Below, one piece after another: positions 39,237-48,703 of a stretch of DNA of 64,000 nt. Below the pieces are notes generated by a model. It was not told where the DNA came from. It was given only the letters and a program-made list of their open reading frames with translations, and ran no database searches. This DNA is from Paramicrobacterium agarici (GTDB lineage: Bacteria > Actinomycetota > Actinomycetes > Actinomycetales > Microbacteriaceae). A program made the translations under genes and the position numbers. Position 1 is the stretch's first letter. Every line of letters starts with the position of its first letter. The stretch lies in the NCBI RefSeq assembly GCF_002563955.1, contig NZ_PDJE01000001.1:2480001-2544000 (forward strand), written 5' to 3'.

Positions 39237-39378
39237 GCGACCATCGTGGCGTTCACACCCATCGGGCGCGACGACGCATCACTCGATTGTGTGCGCCGGG
39301 CGTCAGTCGACGCGTTGTGGACGACAAGTCGCGAGCTGCATCATGCCGGCGACGTCGTCGCACAGCATCCTGATTCGC

Positions 39379-39702
39379 CTACTCGTCGAGAGCGAGATCT
39401 TTCGGGAGCTCGAACTCCCTGCTCTGCAGCTCCTCGATGTTGACGTCTTTGAACGTCAGGACGCGCACCGACTTCACGAAACGATCCGAGCGGTAGATGT
39501 CCCACACCCAGACGTCCCGCATCGTGATCTCGAAGTAGAAGTCGTGCTCCGTGTCGCGGCGCACAAGCTCGACTTCGTTTGCGAGATAGAAGCGTCGCTC
39601 GGTCTCGATGACGTAGCCGAATTGACCGACGACGTCCCGGTACTCGCGAAAGAGGGCCAGCTCGACCTCGCGGTCGTAGTCCTCGAAATCCTCGTCATCC
39701 AT
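39379..39702 (-). CDS. DUF2469 protein
   Basis: A 107-residue acidic protein matching the actinobacterial DUF2469 family (EDYDREVELALFREYRDVVGQFGYVIETERRFYL, then EFELPKDL near the end). The family is nearly universal in actinobacteria and its function is unknown. It sits in the conserved slot between rnhB and yraN, 12 bases after the rnhB stop. Confidence 0.9.
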   Translation of the reverse strand: MDDEDFEDYDREVELALFREYRDVVGQFGYVIETERRFYLANEVELVRRDTEHDFYFEITMRDVWVWDIYRSDRFVKSVRVLTFKDVNIEELQSREFELPKDLALDE

Positions 39703-39714
39703 TGTGCTCTCATC

Positions 39715-40356
39715 CTACGCGGTCTTCAGCCACGTCAGGCGGTGCGCAGATGCCGGCCCGCTCAGCCGAATCGCCTCCATGTGCTCAACGGACCCGTACC
39801 CCTTGTTCGACCGCCAGCCATACGCAGGAGTCAGCTCGTGCTCGGCGATCATGAGCGTGTCACGGTGCACCTTGGCAACGACGGAGGCAGCCGCGATGGA
39901 GGCACAGTCGCGGTCACCCTTCACGCGTGTTCGCACGTCGAGGGGTGAGCGCAGGGTCGGCGTCAGATAATCGTGGCTTCCGTCGAGCAGCAGGACGCCG
40001 GAGGCGATGGCGAGTCCTTGTTCGTGCAGCAGCGCGAGCGCTCGTTTTGCCGCGAGGCCGAGAGCAGCGATGATGCCGAGGTCGTCGACTTCGCTGGGAC
40101 TCGCGAGACCGACCGCGGAATGCAGAACCCACGATTCGACGACGGGCACGAGCGCGGTTCGCTTCTTCTCGCTGAGCATCTTCGAGTCGCGCAGCCCTTC
40201 GGGAATGCTCACGTGCGTGGCGTCGACGACGGCCATGCCGACAGCGACGGGCCCGGCGATGGCACCGCGCCCGACCTCATCGCACCCGATCACGAATGGC
40301 GCTCCCCCGCCGATCAGTTCGGTCTCGAGGTCGAGCGTTGGATCACAGACCACCAT
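39715..40356 (-). CDS. rnhB: Ribonuclease HII
   Basis: A 213-residue enzyme that cuts RNA in RNA-DNA hybrids and removes single ribonucleotides. The catalytic carboxylates are in GCDEVGRGAIAGP (Asp, Glu), LLDGSHDYL (Asp) and the ASVVAKVHRD region. Part of the lepB-rnhB-DUF2469 run; the gap to lepB is 11 bases. Confidence 0.96.
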   Translation of the reverse strand: MVVCDPTLDLETELIGGGAPFVIGCDEVGRGAIAGPVAVGMAVVDATHVSIPEGLRDSKMLSEKKRTALVPVVESWVLHSAVGLASPSEVDDLGIIAALGLAAKRALALLHEQGLAIASGVLLLDGSHDYLTPTLRSPLDVRTRVKGDRDCASIAAASVVAKVHRDTLMIAEHELTPAYGWRSNKGYGSVEHMEAIRLSGPASAHRLTWLKTA

Positions 40357-40367
40357 GAGAAGCTCGC

Positions 40368-41102
40368 TCAGCTCCCAGCATCCGGAATGCCGTCAAACGT
40401 CTCGGGGTAGTCACTGAGCCACTGCCACCGGTCGATGGGCCAGCTGATCACGAACGCGCGGCCGACGACGTTGTCGACGGGTACGTACCCCTTGCCCGGA
40501 GTGTTCCCGTTGTAGCGGGAGTCCTTTGAGTTGTAGCGGTTGTCGCCCATGACCCAGAGCGAATCGTCGGGAACCGTCACGTCGAACGACACCGCCGACA
40601 CCGCTTGTGCCGATTGCGGGAGCAGCAGGTACGGTTCGTTCAGAGGAACACCGTTGACGCTCATCTGTCCGAGGGCGTTGCAGCAGGTGACGTGGTCCCC
40701 CGGCAACCCGATCACTCGTTTGATGAGATGGTCGTTGCTATCGCTCACCGAAAGCCCGACGGCGGTCATCAGACTGTCCCACGCGCTGACGATCCACGGG
40801 ACATCCGCGGCAGGAGGAGGCGAGCTCAGCCATCCGCCGGGGTCTGTAAACACGACGACGTCACCGCGCTGGAGGTCGACGACGTCGGGAACCAGCTCGT
40901 TCACGATGATGCGGTCGTCGATCTGAAGCGTGTTCTCCATAGAACCGGAAGGAATGTAGAAGGAGCGGACGAGGAACGTCTTCACAAGGAACGACACGAG
41001 GAGCGCGACGAGCACGATGATCACGAGGTCGCGAAGGAATGCCAAGGCACCGCGCCGTCGTCTGCTTGCGGTGTCTTCCGCCGCCACTGATTCTTCTGTC
41101 AT
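40368..41102 (-). CDS. lepB: Signal peptidase I
   Basis: A 244-residue membrane protease that removes signal peptides. One N-terminal transmembrane segment (about residues 24-46) is followed by box B with the catalytic Ser in PSGSMENTL, box D with the general-base Lys in LIKRVIGLPGD, and box E with MGDNRYNSKDSR. The start at 41102 is 8 bases from a strong hairpin; a start at 41126 inside the hairpin would add eight residues. Encoded directly after rplS. Confidence 0.94.
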   Translation of the reverse strand: MTEESVAAEDTASRRRRGALAFLRDLVIIVLVALLVSFLVKTFLVRSFYIPSGSMENTLQIDDRIIVNELVPDVVDLQRGDVVVFTDPGGWLSSPPPAADVPWIVSAWDSLMTAVGLSVSDSNDHLIKRVIGLPGDHVTCCNALGQMSVNGVPLNEPYLLLPQSAQAVSAVSFDVTVPDDSLWVMGDNRYNSKDSRYNGNTPGKGYVPVDNVVGRAFVISWPIDRWQWLSDYPETFDGIPDAGS

Positions 41103-41110
41103 TAAACCGT

Positions 41111-41144
41111 CCGAGCTCCCCACCATTCTAGGTGGGGAGCTCGG
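41111..41144 (-). terminator. Perfect 14-bp hairpin between rplS and lepB
   Basis: CCGAGCTCCCCACC pairs with GGTGGGGAGCTCGG around a 6-base loop. It starts 22 bases past the rplS stop, as a terminator would, but its downstream arm holds the GGTGGGGAG that would serve as the lepB ribosome-binding site, and no T-run follows. Confidence 0.65.
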
Positions 41145-41166
41145 CTGAATTTACCAACGGCGCGGA

Positions 41167-41514
41167 TCAGTTGGCGCGCTTCTCGCGAATCTTCGCCTTC
41201 TTGCCGTGGAGGTTGCGCAGGTAGTAGATCTTCGCGCGACGCACGTCACCGCGTGTCACGAGCTCGATCTTGTCGACGACGGGCGAGTGCACGGGGAACG
41301 TACGCTCGACGCCGACCTGGAAGCTGACCTTGCGAACTGTGAAGGTCTCACGCACGCCGTGGCCCTGTCGTCCGATGACGGTGCCCTGGAAGACCTGAAT
41401 ACGCGAACGCGATCCCTCAATGATGTTCACGTGCACCTTGACGGTGTCACCGGGGCGAAAGTCAGGGATATCTGACTTGAGGGATGCTGCATCGACGCTG
41501 TCGAGGATGTGCAT
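41167..41514 (-). CDS. rplS: 50S ribosomal protein L19
   Basis: A 115-residue L19 protein with the core [33 protein letters not shown], followed by [24 protein letters not shown] and [21 protein letters not shown] at the C terminus. It is separate from the trmD cluster here, unlike in many bacteria. The 165-base gap to the upstream gene should hold its promoter and possibly leader. Confidence 0.97.
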   Translation of the reverse strand: MHILDSVDAASLKSDIPDFRPGDTVKVHVNIIEGSRSRIQVFQGTVIGRQGHGVRETFTVRKVSFQVGVERTFPVHSPVVDKIELVTRGDVRRAKIYYLRNLHGKKAKIREKRAN

Positions 41515-41679
41515 GGTCGTTCACTCTCTGCGCCCGCCACAGGTCGAGCACGAATCATTAGGTAAGTTGAAGGTGCGTGCCGTTTCGGAAAGTCCGGTGC
41601 GCGTAGGTTCCCCTGTGGCAGAACCGAGCCAAGGCACGAACGTCAATTCTGCCACGATTGTGCCCGCGACGCCAATTCG

Positions 41680-42195
41680 TCAGGCGCTCTTGTCGCGACG
41701 CCCTTCGTAGACGACGAACACGTCGTCGGACGACGGACGACCGTCGGTGCGCTCGCGCGACGAGTGCACCGTGCCGTGAGTCGGACCGCTCGCCATCGCC
41801 TCGAACTCCTTGAGGGTGTCGCGCGCCCTTCTCGTCACGCTGCGTACGAGCTCCCAGAGCGCGACCCAGAATGCCGTGAGGCCGAAGACCACTGTGAGCA
41901 CGGCGAAGAGGGAGGCCGTCGGTCCGAAGCATCCAAACCCGACGATGCTCGCGTGCCATCCAAGCAGAATCGCCATGTCGATCCACGACACCGCGTTGTG
42001 GTTGCGCACTTCGGCCCGCCCATAGATGACGAGCGTCACAATGAGGAGGGCGACGAACAGAACGGGGGCGGCTACGACGACACCGACGAACGTCCACGCG
42101 CTCCCGCCCCAGATTCCCCAGCCGACGAAGAGCCACAGAGGAAGAAGCAGCACCGCGGCGAGTTGCCAGTAGTAGACGGCCCTGCGAAGAAACAT
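41680..42195 (-). CDS. Membrane protein, function unknown
   Basis: A 171-residue protein with three to four hydrophobic helices in the first 120 residues, separated by short loops, and a hydrophilic basic tail that ends with a run of charged residues. I do not recognise the family. The N terminus is rich in Trp and aromatic residues, as in small actinobacterial membrane proteins. It is divergent from map and is expressed on the same strand as rplS, 165 bases upstream. Confidence 0.6.
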   Translation of the reverse strand: MFLRRAVYYWQLAAVLLLPLWLFVGWGIWGGSAWTFVGVVVAAPVLFVALLIVTLVIYGRAEVRNHNAVSWIDMAILLGWHASIVGFGCFGPTASLFAVLTVVFGLTAFWVALWELVRSVTRRARDTLKEFEAMASGPTHGTVHSSRERTDGRPSSDDVFVVYEGRRDKSA

Positions 42196-42281
42196 GACTT
42201 CATGCTAGGGCGAGAGGCTGAGAGAACCACCCACGCCCACTGCGTACTGGCTGGCTGAAAGAATAGGGGACGGAGGACCAC

Positions 42282-43046
42282 ATGATCGAACTGAAAACGC
42301 CAGACGAAATCGAGCAGATGCGACCCGCCGGACGCTTCGTCGCTGAGACGCTGACGGCGCTGGCCGACGCCGCGGATGTCGGCGTCAATCTGCTGGAGCT
42401 TGACCGGCTCGCCCACGATCGAATTCGCGCAGCCGGCGCCGAGTCGTGCTATATCGACTATCACCCGTCGTTCGGAGCCATGCCGTTCGGCAAAGTGCTC
42501 TGCACGTCTGTGAACGATGCGGTGCTCCACGGTCTTCCGCACGACTATCGGCTGCGCGACGGAGACCTGCTGAGCGTCGACTTCGCAGCATCCGTCAACG
42601 GCTGGGTCGCCGACTCGGCCCTCAGCGTCATCGTCGGCACGCCGCGTGACGAAGACGCACGGCTCATCGACGTGACGATGCGGGCCCTCGACGCGGGTGT
42701 TGCTGCTGCACGCACCGGGTCGAAGATCGGCGACATCTCGGCCGCGATTGCCCAGGTCGCTCGCGGCGCGGGCTATTCGATCAACACGGACTTCGGGGGT
42801 CACGGCGTCGGGCGCACGATGCACGGCGACCCGCACATTCCGAACGACGGGCGCGCTGGCCGCGGCTACCCGCTGCGCCCCGGCCTGGTCGTCGCGATCG
42901 AACCGTGGTTTCTGCAGTCGACAGACAAGATCGTCACGGATGCTGACGGGTGGACGCTCCGCAGCGCGGACGGTTCGCGAGGCGCCCATATGGAGCACAC
43001 GATCGCCATCACCGAAGACGGGCCGCTCGTTCTCACCGCGCGCTGA
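42282..43046 (+). CDS. map: Methionine aminopeptidase
   Basis: A 254-residue type I enzyme that removes the initiator methionine. The metal ligands are visible: the first Asp in LLSVDFAAS, the His in GHGVGRTMH, and the two Glu near the C terminus in VVAIEPWFL and MEHTIAITEDGP. The ATG at 42282 follows a GGAGG ribosome-binding site (GACGGAGGACCACATG). Its last 14 bases overlap the convergent UdgX gene. Confidence 0.96.
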   Translation: MIELKTPDEIEQMRPAGRFVAETLTALADAADVGVNLLELDRLAHDRIRAAGAESCYIDYHPSFGAMPFGKVLCTSVNDAVLHGLPHDYRLRDGDLLSVDFAASVNGWVADSALSVIVGTPRDEDARLIDVTMRALDAGVAAARTGSKIGDISAAIAQVARGAGYSINTDFGGHGVGRTMHGDPHIPNDGRAGRGYPLRPGLVVAIEPWFLQSTDKIVTDADGWTLRSADGSRGAHMEHTIAITEDGPLVLTAR

Positions 43047-43671
43047 TGTCCCGCGCGACGATGAGGTCGTCGACGAGCGCCGCAAAGGCCGCGTCTCGCT
43101 GAGCCTCTTCTCGCACGCGAAGAACGGCTGAGGGGTGGGTCGTCACGACGACGCTCTGGTCGCGGCCGTCCGCGACCAGCGGGTGTCCGCGTTCGGCTGT
43201 CACCTTCGTCGGGCGTCCGAGCACGGCGCGTCCGGCCGTCGCGCCGAGGCATACGATGACGTCGGGGTCGACCGCGCGCAGTTCAGCGTCGAGCCATGGA
43301 TGACACGCGACGATATGGCCGACCGCCGGCTTCTCGTGGATGCGCTTCTTGCCACGTTGTGCATGACGAAAATGCTTGACGGCATTCGTGAGATACGCAT
43401 CACTCCGAGCAATGCCTGCCGCGTCAAGGGCTCGATCGAGAAGGCATCCCGCCGGGCCGACGAACGGCTCGCCCTCGACGTCCTCGCGGTCTCCGGGCTG
43501 CTCCCCCACGAACATGAGCGCGGCGCTCCTCGTTCCAGACGAGAACACGGCTTGAGTAGTATCCCGCCACAGTTCGCAGCCGCGGCAATCCTGAACGGCC
43601 GCGCGCAGGCGACGCAGCTCGACCGTGTTCGGCACCCACTCGTCAGCTCCCGGACGCTCTGGCTCACTCAT
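43033..43671 (-). CDS. udgX: UdgX-type uracil-DNA glycosylase
   Basis: A 212-residue protein of the uracil-DNA glycosylase superfamily: a GEQPGDREDVEGEPF motif (residues 56-70) with the GEQPGD signature, four Cys that could bind an Fe-S cluster (Cys29, Cys32 and two later ones), and the H-P-S motif near the end. Between these lies the KRIH loop (Lys109-Arg110-Ile111-His112) after VKHFRHAQRGK. In the UdgX class this His forms a covalent bond with the deoxyribose at the uracil site, so the enzyme traps and does not turn over. That is known of the family; activity here is inferred. Confidence 0.85.
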   Translation of the reverse strand: MSEPERPGADEWVPNTVELRRLRAAVQDCRGCELWRDTTQAVFSSGTRSAALMFVGEQPGDREDVEGEPFVGPAGCLLDRALDAAGIARSDAYLTNAVKHFRHAQRGKKRIHEKPAVGHIVACHPWLDAELRAVDPDVIVCLGATAGRAVLGRPTKVTAERGHPLVADGRDQSVVVTTHPSAVLRVREEAQRDAAFAALVDDLIVARDISAR

Positions 43672-43722
43672 GGGGCGAGTGTAAGTCGCCGCCCGCCCAC
43701 GCGGCGACGGCTTGACAGCAGC

Positions 43723-44412
43723 TTAGTCAGCGAGCAGATCAGGGCGGACGCGCCGCGTTCGCTCAAGCTGCTGCTCGTGACGCCAGGCATCAACGGCCGC
43801 ATGGTTTCCGCTCAGGAGCACGGGAGGCACGTCGAGGTCGCGCCAGCGAGACGGCTTTGTGTAGCTGGGGTACTCGAGGAGTCCGTCTTCGTGGGACTCC
43901 TGCACGAGGCTTTCGGGGTTTCCCACGACGCCGGGCAGAAGCCGGCCGATGGCCTCGATCATGGCCATGACCGCGACCTCTCCCCCATTGAGAACATAGT
44001 CACCGAGGCTCACCAGCCTCATTCGAGCACGCGACGCCGTGTGGTCGAAGACGCGCTGGTCGATACCCTCATAGCGTCCGCACCCGAACACGAGGTGCGA
44101 TTCTTCTGCGAGCTCACGCGCAGTTCTCTGGGTGAACACTTCGCCGGCCGGCGAGGGGAAGATCACAAGAGGGTCGTCGGAGTCCGTGAGAACTTCATCG
44201 AGGGCCTCTCCCCATGGCTCCGGTTTCATGACCATTCCGGCACCCCCGCCATAGGGTGTGTCATCGACGGTTCGATGCCGGTCGTGTGTGTAATCGCGCA
44301 GGTCATGCACGCCGAGATCGATCAGTCCGCTCTGACGTGCCCGCCCCAGCAGCGAGATGTCGAGGGCCCCGAAGTACTCGGGAAAGATCGTGACGATATC
44401 GAAGCGCATCAT
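43723..44412 (-). CDS. trmD: tRNA (guanine-N1)-methyltransferase
   Basis: A 229-residue SPOUT enzyme that makes m1G37 in tRNAs with a G at 36. The trefoil-knot motifs [15 protein letters not shown] and [30 protein letters not shown] are intact. A second ATG directly follows the first (at 44409). It is the last gene of rpsP-khpA-rimM-trmD, 35 bases after rimM. Confidence 0.97.
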   Translation of the reverse strand: MMRFDIVTIFPEYFGALDISLLGRARQSGLIDLGVHDLRDYTHDRHRTVDDTPYGGGAGMVMKPEPWGEALDEVLTDSDDPLVIFPSPAGEVFTQRTARELAEESHLVFGCGRYEGIDQRVFDHTASRARMRLVSLGDYVLNGGEVAVMAMIEAIGRLLPGVVGNPESLVQESHEDGLLEYPSYTKPSRWRDLDVPPVLLSGNHAAVDAWRHEQQLERTRRVRPDLLAD

Positions 44413-44447
44413 GTGAGTCTAAGCGGGCACCGCCGAGAGGTCGCCGT

Positions 44448-45017
44448 TTAGTCGGACTCCGTCGTTTCGGCGTCGTCCGGGATCTCCTCGAAGAGGCCAG
44501 CAGGCGGCGTCACGACGACGCTGCCGTTGTCGATGTCGACCGTCGGCACGATGTCAGCGACGAAGGGCACCATGACCTCGCCGCCGGGCGTCTCGACGAT
44601 CAGCAGGTCCTGGGAGGGAAGATGATCGACGCGGCTCACAGAGCCGACCTCTGCACCATCCCTGAGGACACGAAGACCGACGAGCTGGTGGTCGTACCAG
44701 GCGTTGTCCTCGGCTGGCTGCTCGGTGTCGTCGGTCCAGAGGATGGCTTTGACGAGTGACTCGGCCGCCGTGCGGTCGGTCACTCCCTCGAAGAACGCCA
44801 CGGGCGAGCCGTTGTACCAGCGCAGCTCCGTGAGCACGATCGACGAACCGTGCCACGGAGAAGACGCGGGAACCTGAAGGCTGAACGCTGCTCCGGGAAC
44901 AAACCGGCGATCCGGATCGTCCGTGTACAGCTCGAGCTTGAGCGCGCCCTTCAGACCATGCGCCTTGGTCAGCCGCCCGACGCGGAGCGCTGTGTGACGA
45001 GGATCGTGCGATGCCAC
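44448..45017 (-). CDS. rimM: Ribosome maturation factor RimM
   Basis: A 189-residue 30S maturation factor. The N-terminal RimM domain has LRVGRLTKAHGLKGALKLEL, and the PRC-barrel domain has LVGLRVLRDGAEVGSVSRVDHLPSQDLLIV. It starts with GTG at 45017, one base after the stop of the KH protein, so translation is coupled; a longer frame upstream lies over the KH gene and is rejected. Confidence 0.94.
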   Translation of the reverse strand: MASHDPRHTALRVGRLTKAHGLKGALKLELYTDDPDRRFVPGAAFSLQVPASSPWHGSSIVLTELRWYNGSPVAFFEGVTDRTAAESLVKAILWTDDTEQPAEDNAWYDHQLVGLRVLRDGAEVGSVSRVDHLPSQDLLIVETPGGEVMVPFVADIVPTVDIDNGSVVVTPPAGLFEEIPDDAETTESD

Positions 45018-45018
45018 G

Positions 45019-45255
45019 TCAGTTGTCGGTATCGACAACGTCGACACGAACACGCGAGCCGTCAGCGAGAGCGCCGACGACCGTGCGCAGTGCTTTGGCC
45101 GTGCGGCCCGAGCGACCGATGACACGGCCGAGGTCCTCGGGGTTCACGCGAACCTCGAGGACCTCGCCGCGCGAGGTGCTCTTGGCAAGGACGTTCACGT
45201 CGTCGGGATTGTCGACGATTCCCTTGACGAGGTGTTCCAGAGCGGGAGCGAGCAA
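45019..45255 (-). CDS. khpA: KH-domain RNA-binding protein KhpA
   Basis: A 78-residue single KH domain protein. The RNA-binding GxxG loop is in DLGRVIGRSGRTAKALRTVV. It lies between rpsP and rimM, the usual place for KhpA, which with KhpB binds RNA and affects division in Gram-positive bacteria. It is 2 bases past the rpsP stop. Confidence 0.94.
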   Translation of the reverse strand: MLAPALEHLVKGIVDNPDDVNVLAKSTSRGEVLEVRVNPEDLGRVIGRSGRTAKALRTVVGALADGSRVRVDVVDTDN

Positions 45256-45257
45256 GA

Positions 45258-45677
45258 CTAGGCCTGCTCCTCGGCCGGTGCTTCGGCGTCGCCCGCTGCA
45301 TCGTCGGCAGGCTTCTCGGCTGGCTTCTCGGCCTTGGGCTTGAGCACCGGCTTCTTCTTCTCGTCAGCAACGAACTCGGTCTTTGCCTCGGGCGACTTCA
45401 CCGTCGAAACGGCATCCTTGTCTCCCTTGAAGATTCCCCAGTCGCCCGTGAGCTTGAGGAGTGCTTCTACCTGCTCCGTCGGCTGCGCACCGACCGAGAG
45501 CCAGTACTGCGCGCGCTCCGAGTCGACCTCGATCAGCGAGGGCTCCTCGGTCGGGTGGTACTTGCCGATCTCCTCAATGACCCGACCATCACGCTTGGTG
45601 CGTGAGTCAGCGACGACGATGCGGTAAAACGGCGCCCGGATCTTGCCGAGGCGCTTCAAACGAATCTTGACAGCCAC
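45258..45677 (-). CDS. rpsP: 30S ribosomal protein S16
   Basis: A 139-residue S16: [31 protein letters not shown] and [21 protein letters not shown] at the N-terminal half. The last 50 residues are Lys/Ala/Glu/Pro-rich, an extension found in actinobacterial S16. First gene of the rpsP-khpA-rimM-trmD unit; the upstream gap of about 240 bases to the divergent ligase gene carries the promoter but shows no other gene. Confidence 0.97.
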   Translation of the reverse strand: MAVKIRLKRLGKIRAPFYRIVVADSRTKRDGRVIEEIGKYHPTEEPSLIEVDSERAQYWLSVGAQPTEQVEALLKLTGDWGIFKGDKDAVSTVKSPEAKTEFVADEKKKPVLKPKAEKPAEKPADDAAGDAEAPAEEQA

Positions 45678-45919
45678 AATTCTCCTGAGATGTCTGTTGG
45701 TTGGTGTGCTCGGCCCGACCGGTGGGGTACACAGACGGCGCGAAAACTCATGAATGACCGTGACTGCCGGATAGAGGGTCGAGCAATCACAGGTTCAGCG
45801 ACTCATTCTGCCAGATTCCGGGGCCGACTGCTAATTCGCCTCCTGAATCGCGACGGGGCTGTTCGGTGGTTGCCAGGCGTGTGAGGATGGTGGCCTCGGC
45901 AGAGGAAGGTCGCAGCCCC

Positions 45920-47050
45920 ATGACGATTGAATTTGCACGGTCCGCCCGATCATCGATCGGCATCGAGTGGGAGCTCGCCCTCGTCGATCAGGCGACCGGT
46001 GAACTCACGAATGCTGCGGGCGACGTTCTCGGTGACCTGCAGAGGTCTGATGGTCACGAGCATCCGCAGATTGTCTCTGAGCTGCTGCAGAATACCGTGG
46101 AGCTCGTGAGCGGTGTACACCCGAGCGCCCCCGGAGCCGTCGCCGAGCTCGCCGGCCTTCTCGCGGAGCTCAGAGGCGTCGCTGCCGCCCGCGGCGTCTC
46201 CCCCATCGCAGCCGGTGCACATCCCTTCGGCCAATGGTTCAACCAGCCGGTCACCGACAAGGAGCGCTATCACAAGCTCATCGAGCGCACTCAGTGGTGG
46301 GGACGAAACATGCTCATCTGGGGCGTTCACGTGCACGTGGGACTGGATCACGTCGACAAGGCCATGCCCGTCGTCGCAGGGATGCTCCGCTATTTCCCGC
46401 ACATCCTGGCTCTGTCGGCGTCGAGCCCGTTCTGGGGTGGCGTCGACACAGGATACGCGTCGAATCGCTCGCTGATGTTTCAGCAGCTTCCGACGGCGGG
46501 GCTGCCCTACGAGCAGATTCGCACATGGAGCGATTACGAGCGCTACGTTGCGGATGAGCTCGCCACAGGCATCATCGAGGACCAGACCGAGGTGCGCTGG
46601 GACGTTCGCCCCTCAGCCAGGTGGGGCACCGTCGAGGTGCGGTTCTGCGACAGCATCTCAACGATGTCGGAGCTCGCTTCCGTCGCGGCGCTTGTGCACT
46701 GCCTCGTCGACGACCTTGCCCAACGGCTCGAGGACGGGCTTCCCGTCGAGGAGCTTCAACCGTGGTTCGTGCGCGAGAACAAATGGCGCGCGGCGCGCTA
46801 CGGCCTCGAGGCGACGATCATCGTCGATCGAAACGGCACGCAGCGCGCCGTCACTGACGACATCACGCGACACGTGGAGCGGCTCGAGCCGGTGGCTGAG
46901 CGCCTCGGCTGCACGGCAGAGCTCGCTTCGATCCGTGACATGATCGCGAACGGCGGAAGCAGCGATCGTCAGAGACGTGTCGCTGCATCGACGAACGGCG
47001 AGCTGAGCGCCGTCGTGGAGCACCTCTCGCAGGAGATCAGTCTCGGTTAG
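45920..47050 (+). CDS. YbdK-type carboxylate-amine ligase
   Basis: A 376-residue GCS2-family protein, in the YbdK class of weak glutamate-cysteine ligases. The catalytic core starts SSIGIEWELALVD, with WGVHVHVGLDHVDKAMPV and the RWDVRPSARWGTVEVRFCDS segment. In actinobacteria without glutathione, the physiological product is uncertain. The ATG at 45920 follows AGAGGAAGG and is preferred over an in-frame ATG at 45887. It converges on ffh, overlapping its stop by 4 bases. Confidence 0.88.
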   Translation: MTIEFARSARSSIGIEWELALVDQATGELTNAAGDVLGDLQRSDGHEHPQIVSELLQNTVELVSGVHPSAPGAVAELAGLLAELRGVAAARGVSPIAAGAHPFGQWFNQPVTDKERYHKLIERTQWWGRNMLIWGVHVHVGLDHVDKAMPVVAGMLRYFPHILALSASSPFWGGVDTGYASNRSLMFQQLPTAGLPYEQIRTWSDYERYVADELATGIIEDQTEVRWDVRPSARWGTVEVRFCDSISTMSELASVAALVHCLVDDLAQRLEDGLPVEELQPWFVRENKWRAARYGLEATIIVDRNGTQRAVTDDITRHVERLEPVAERLGCTAELASIRDMIANGGSSDRQRRVAASTNGELSAVVEHLSQEISLG

Positions 47051-48600
47051 CGGCCGAGGAACTTCTGCAACGAGGCCAGCTCTTCTTCGCTCGGCGGCTT
47101 CTGCCCCGCCGCACCGAGCCCGAAACCATTCCCCTTCGGAGCCGCGGCGGTCTCGCCGATCTGGGCATTCTCAGCGGCGCGCTTTGCCGGATTGCCCGAC
47201 CGCGAACCGCCCTTCTTCTTGCCCTTCTTCGCCTTTCGCGAACTTCCGCCGTGGGCCCCGGGAACCGGGCCCATGCCCGGCATCTGCGGCATGCCGCCCT
47301 TGGAGACGGTCTTCATCATCTTCGCCGCTTGCTCGAAGCGGGTGACGAGCTGGTTGATCTCGGTGACCGTCGTTCCGGAGCCGCGCGCAATTCGAAGCCG
47401 GCGGGACCCGTTCAGAAGCTTCGGATTCGTGCGTTCCCCCCGCGTCATCGACTGGATGATCGCCTCGGTGCGAACGATCTCCTTCTCATCGAAGTTCTCG
47501 AGCTGATCTTTCATCTGCCCCATGCCGGGCAGCATTCCCATCATCTTCTTGATGGAGCCCATGTTGCGCAGCTGCTGCATCTGCTTGAGGAAGTCGTCGA
47601 GCGTGAAGGTGTCGGTCGCGAATTTCTCGGCAACCTGACGCGCTTCTTCCTCATCGAACGCCTGCTGGGCCTGCTCGATAAGAGTGAGGATGTCACCGAG
47701 GTCGAGGATGCGGCTCGCCATGCGATCCGGGTGGAACGGCTCGAAATCGCCGAGCGACTCTCCCGTGGAGGCGAACATGATCGGGCGTCCCGTGACCGAG
47801 GCGACAGAGAGCGCAGCACCGCCGCGAGCGTCGCCATCGAGCTTCGAGAGCACGACTCCGGTGAAGTCAACGCCCTCCTGGAACGCTTTCGCCGTCGCGA
47901 CAGCATCCTGGCCGATCATGGCGTCGATGACGAAGAGCACCTCGTCAGGATCGACGGCTTTGCGGATGTTCGCCGCCTGTTTCATGAGTTCAGCGTCGAC
48001 GCCGAGGCGCCCAGCGGTGTCGATGATGACCGTGTCGTACATCTTGTCGCGAGCGTGCTTGATGGAGTTCTTGGCGACCTTGACGGGGTCGCCGACACCG
48101 TTGCCCGGTTCTGGGGCAAAGAGTTCCGCGCCTGCCTGCTCGGCCACGACGCCGAGCTGAGTCACGGCGTTGGGTCGCTGGAGGTCGCACGCGACGAGAA
48201 GCGGTGTGTGGCCGTCTTTCGCGAGCCACCGCGCGAGCTTGCCCGCGAGAGTCGTCTTTCCGGCACCCTGCAGACCCGCGAGCATGATCACCGTCGGCGG
48301 CGTCTTCGCAAACTCGAGTCGCCGCTGCTCTCCGCCGAGAATGCCCACGAGCTCGTCGTTCACGATTTGCACGACTTGCTGCGCGGGATTCAGCGCCTTA
48401 TTCACTTCGTCTCCGAGCGCACGTTCGCGAACGCGCGTCGTGAAGTCCTTCACCACGTCGAAGGCGACGTCCGCGTCGATCAGCGCACGCCGGATCTCCC
48501 GAACGGTGCCGTCGACGTCCGAAGCCGACAGTGTTCCCTTCTTGCGAAGGTTCTTGAATGTATCGGCGAGCCGATCTGAGAGCGTTCCGAATGTAGCCAT
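47047..48600 (-). CDS. ffh: Signal recognition particle protein Ffh
   Basis: A 517-residue SRP54-type GTPase that brings ribosomes making membrane proteins to FtsY. Walker A is GLQGAGKTTLAGKLA, the insertion-box region has DTAGRLGVD, and G4 is SKLDGDARGG. The Met-rich M domain starts at about residue 295 with FLKQMQQLRNMGSIKKMMGMLPGMG and includes the RNA-binding RRLRIARGSG motif. The C-terminal 95 residues are a basic Lys/Gly/Ala tail. The chosen ATG at 48600 gives the standard start MATFGTLSDRL. It is divergent from lipB. Confidence 0.96.
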   Translation of the reverse strand: MATFGTLSDRLADTFKNLRKKGTLSASDVDGTVREIRRALIDADVAFDVVKDFTTRVRERALGDEVNKALNPAQQVVQIVNDELVGILGGEQRRLEFAKTPPTVIMLAGLQGAGKTTLAGKLARWLAKDGHTPLLVACDLQRPNAVTQLGVVAEQAGAELFAPEPGNGVGDPVKVAKNSIKHARDKMYDTVIIDTAGRLGVDAELMKQAANIRKAVDPDEVLFVIDAMIGQDAVATAKAFQEGVDFTGVVLSKLDGDARGGAALSVASVTGRPIMFASTGESLGDFEPFHPDRMASRILDLGDILTLIEQAQQAFDEEEARQVAEKFATDTFTLDDFLKQMQQLRNMGSIKKMMGMLPGMGQMKDQLENFDEKEIVRTEAIIQSMTRGERTNPKLLNGSRRLRIARGSGTTVTEINQLVTRFEQAAKMMKTVSKGGMPQMPGMGPVPGAHGGSSRKAKKGKKKGGSRSGNPAKRAAENAQIGETAAAPKGNGFGLGAAGQKPPSEEELASLQKFLGR

Positions 48601-48703
48601 TTGGACACCAATTCTACTGGGTTTCACTGAGCGCGCGCGTCACAGGCTGCCCACCGGCACCCCACTATTTTTAGTCTGAGTACATTAACGCTATCGTTGC
48701 GCC

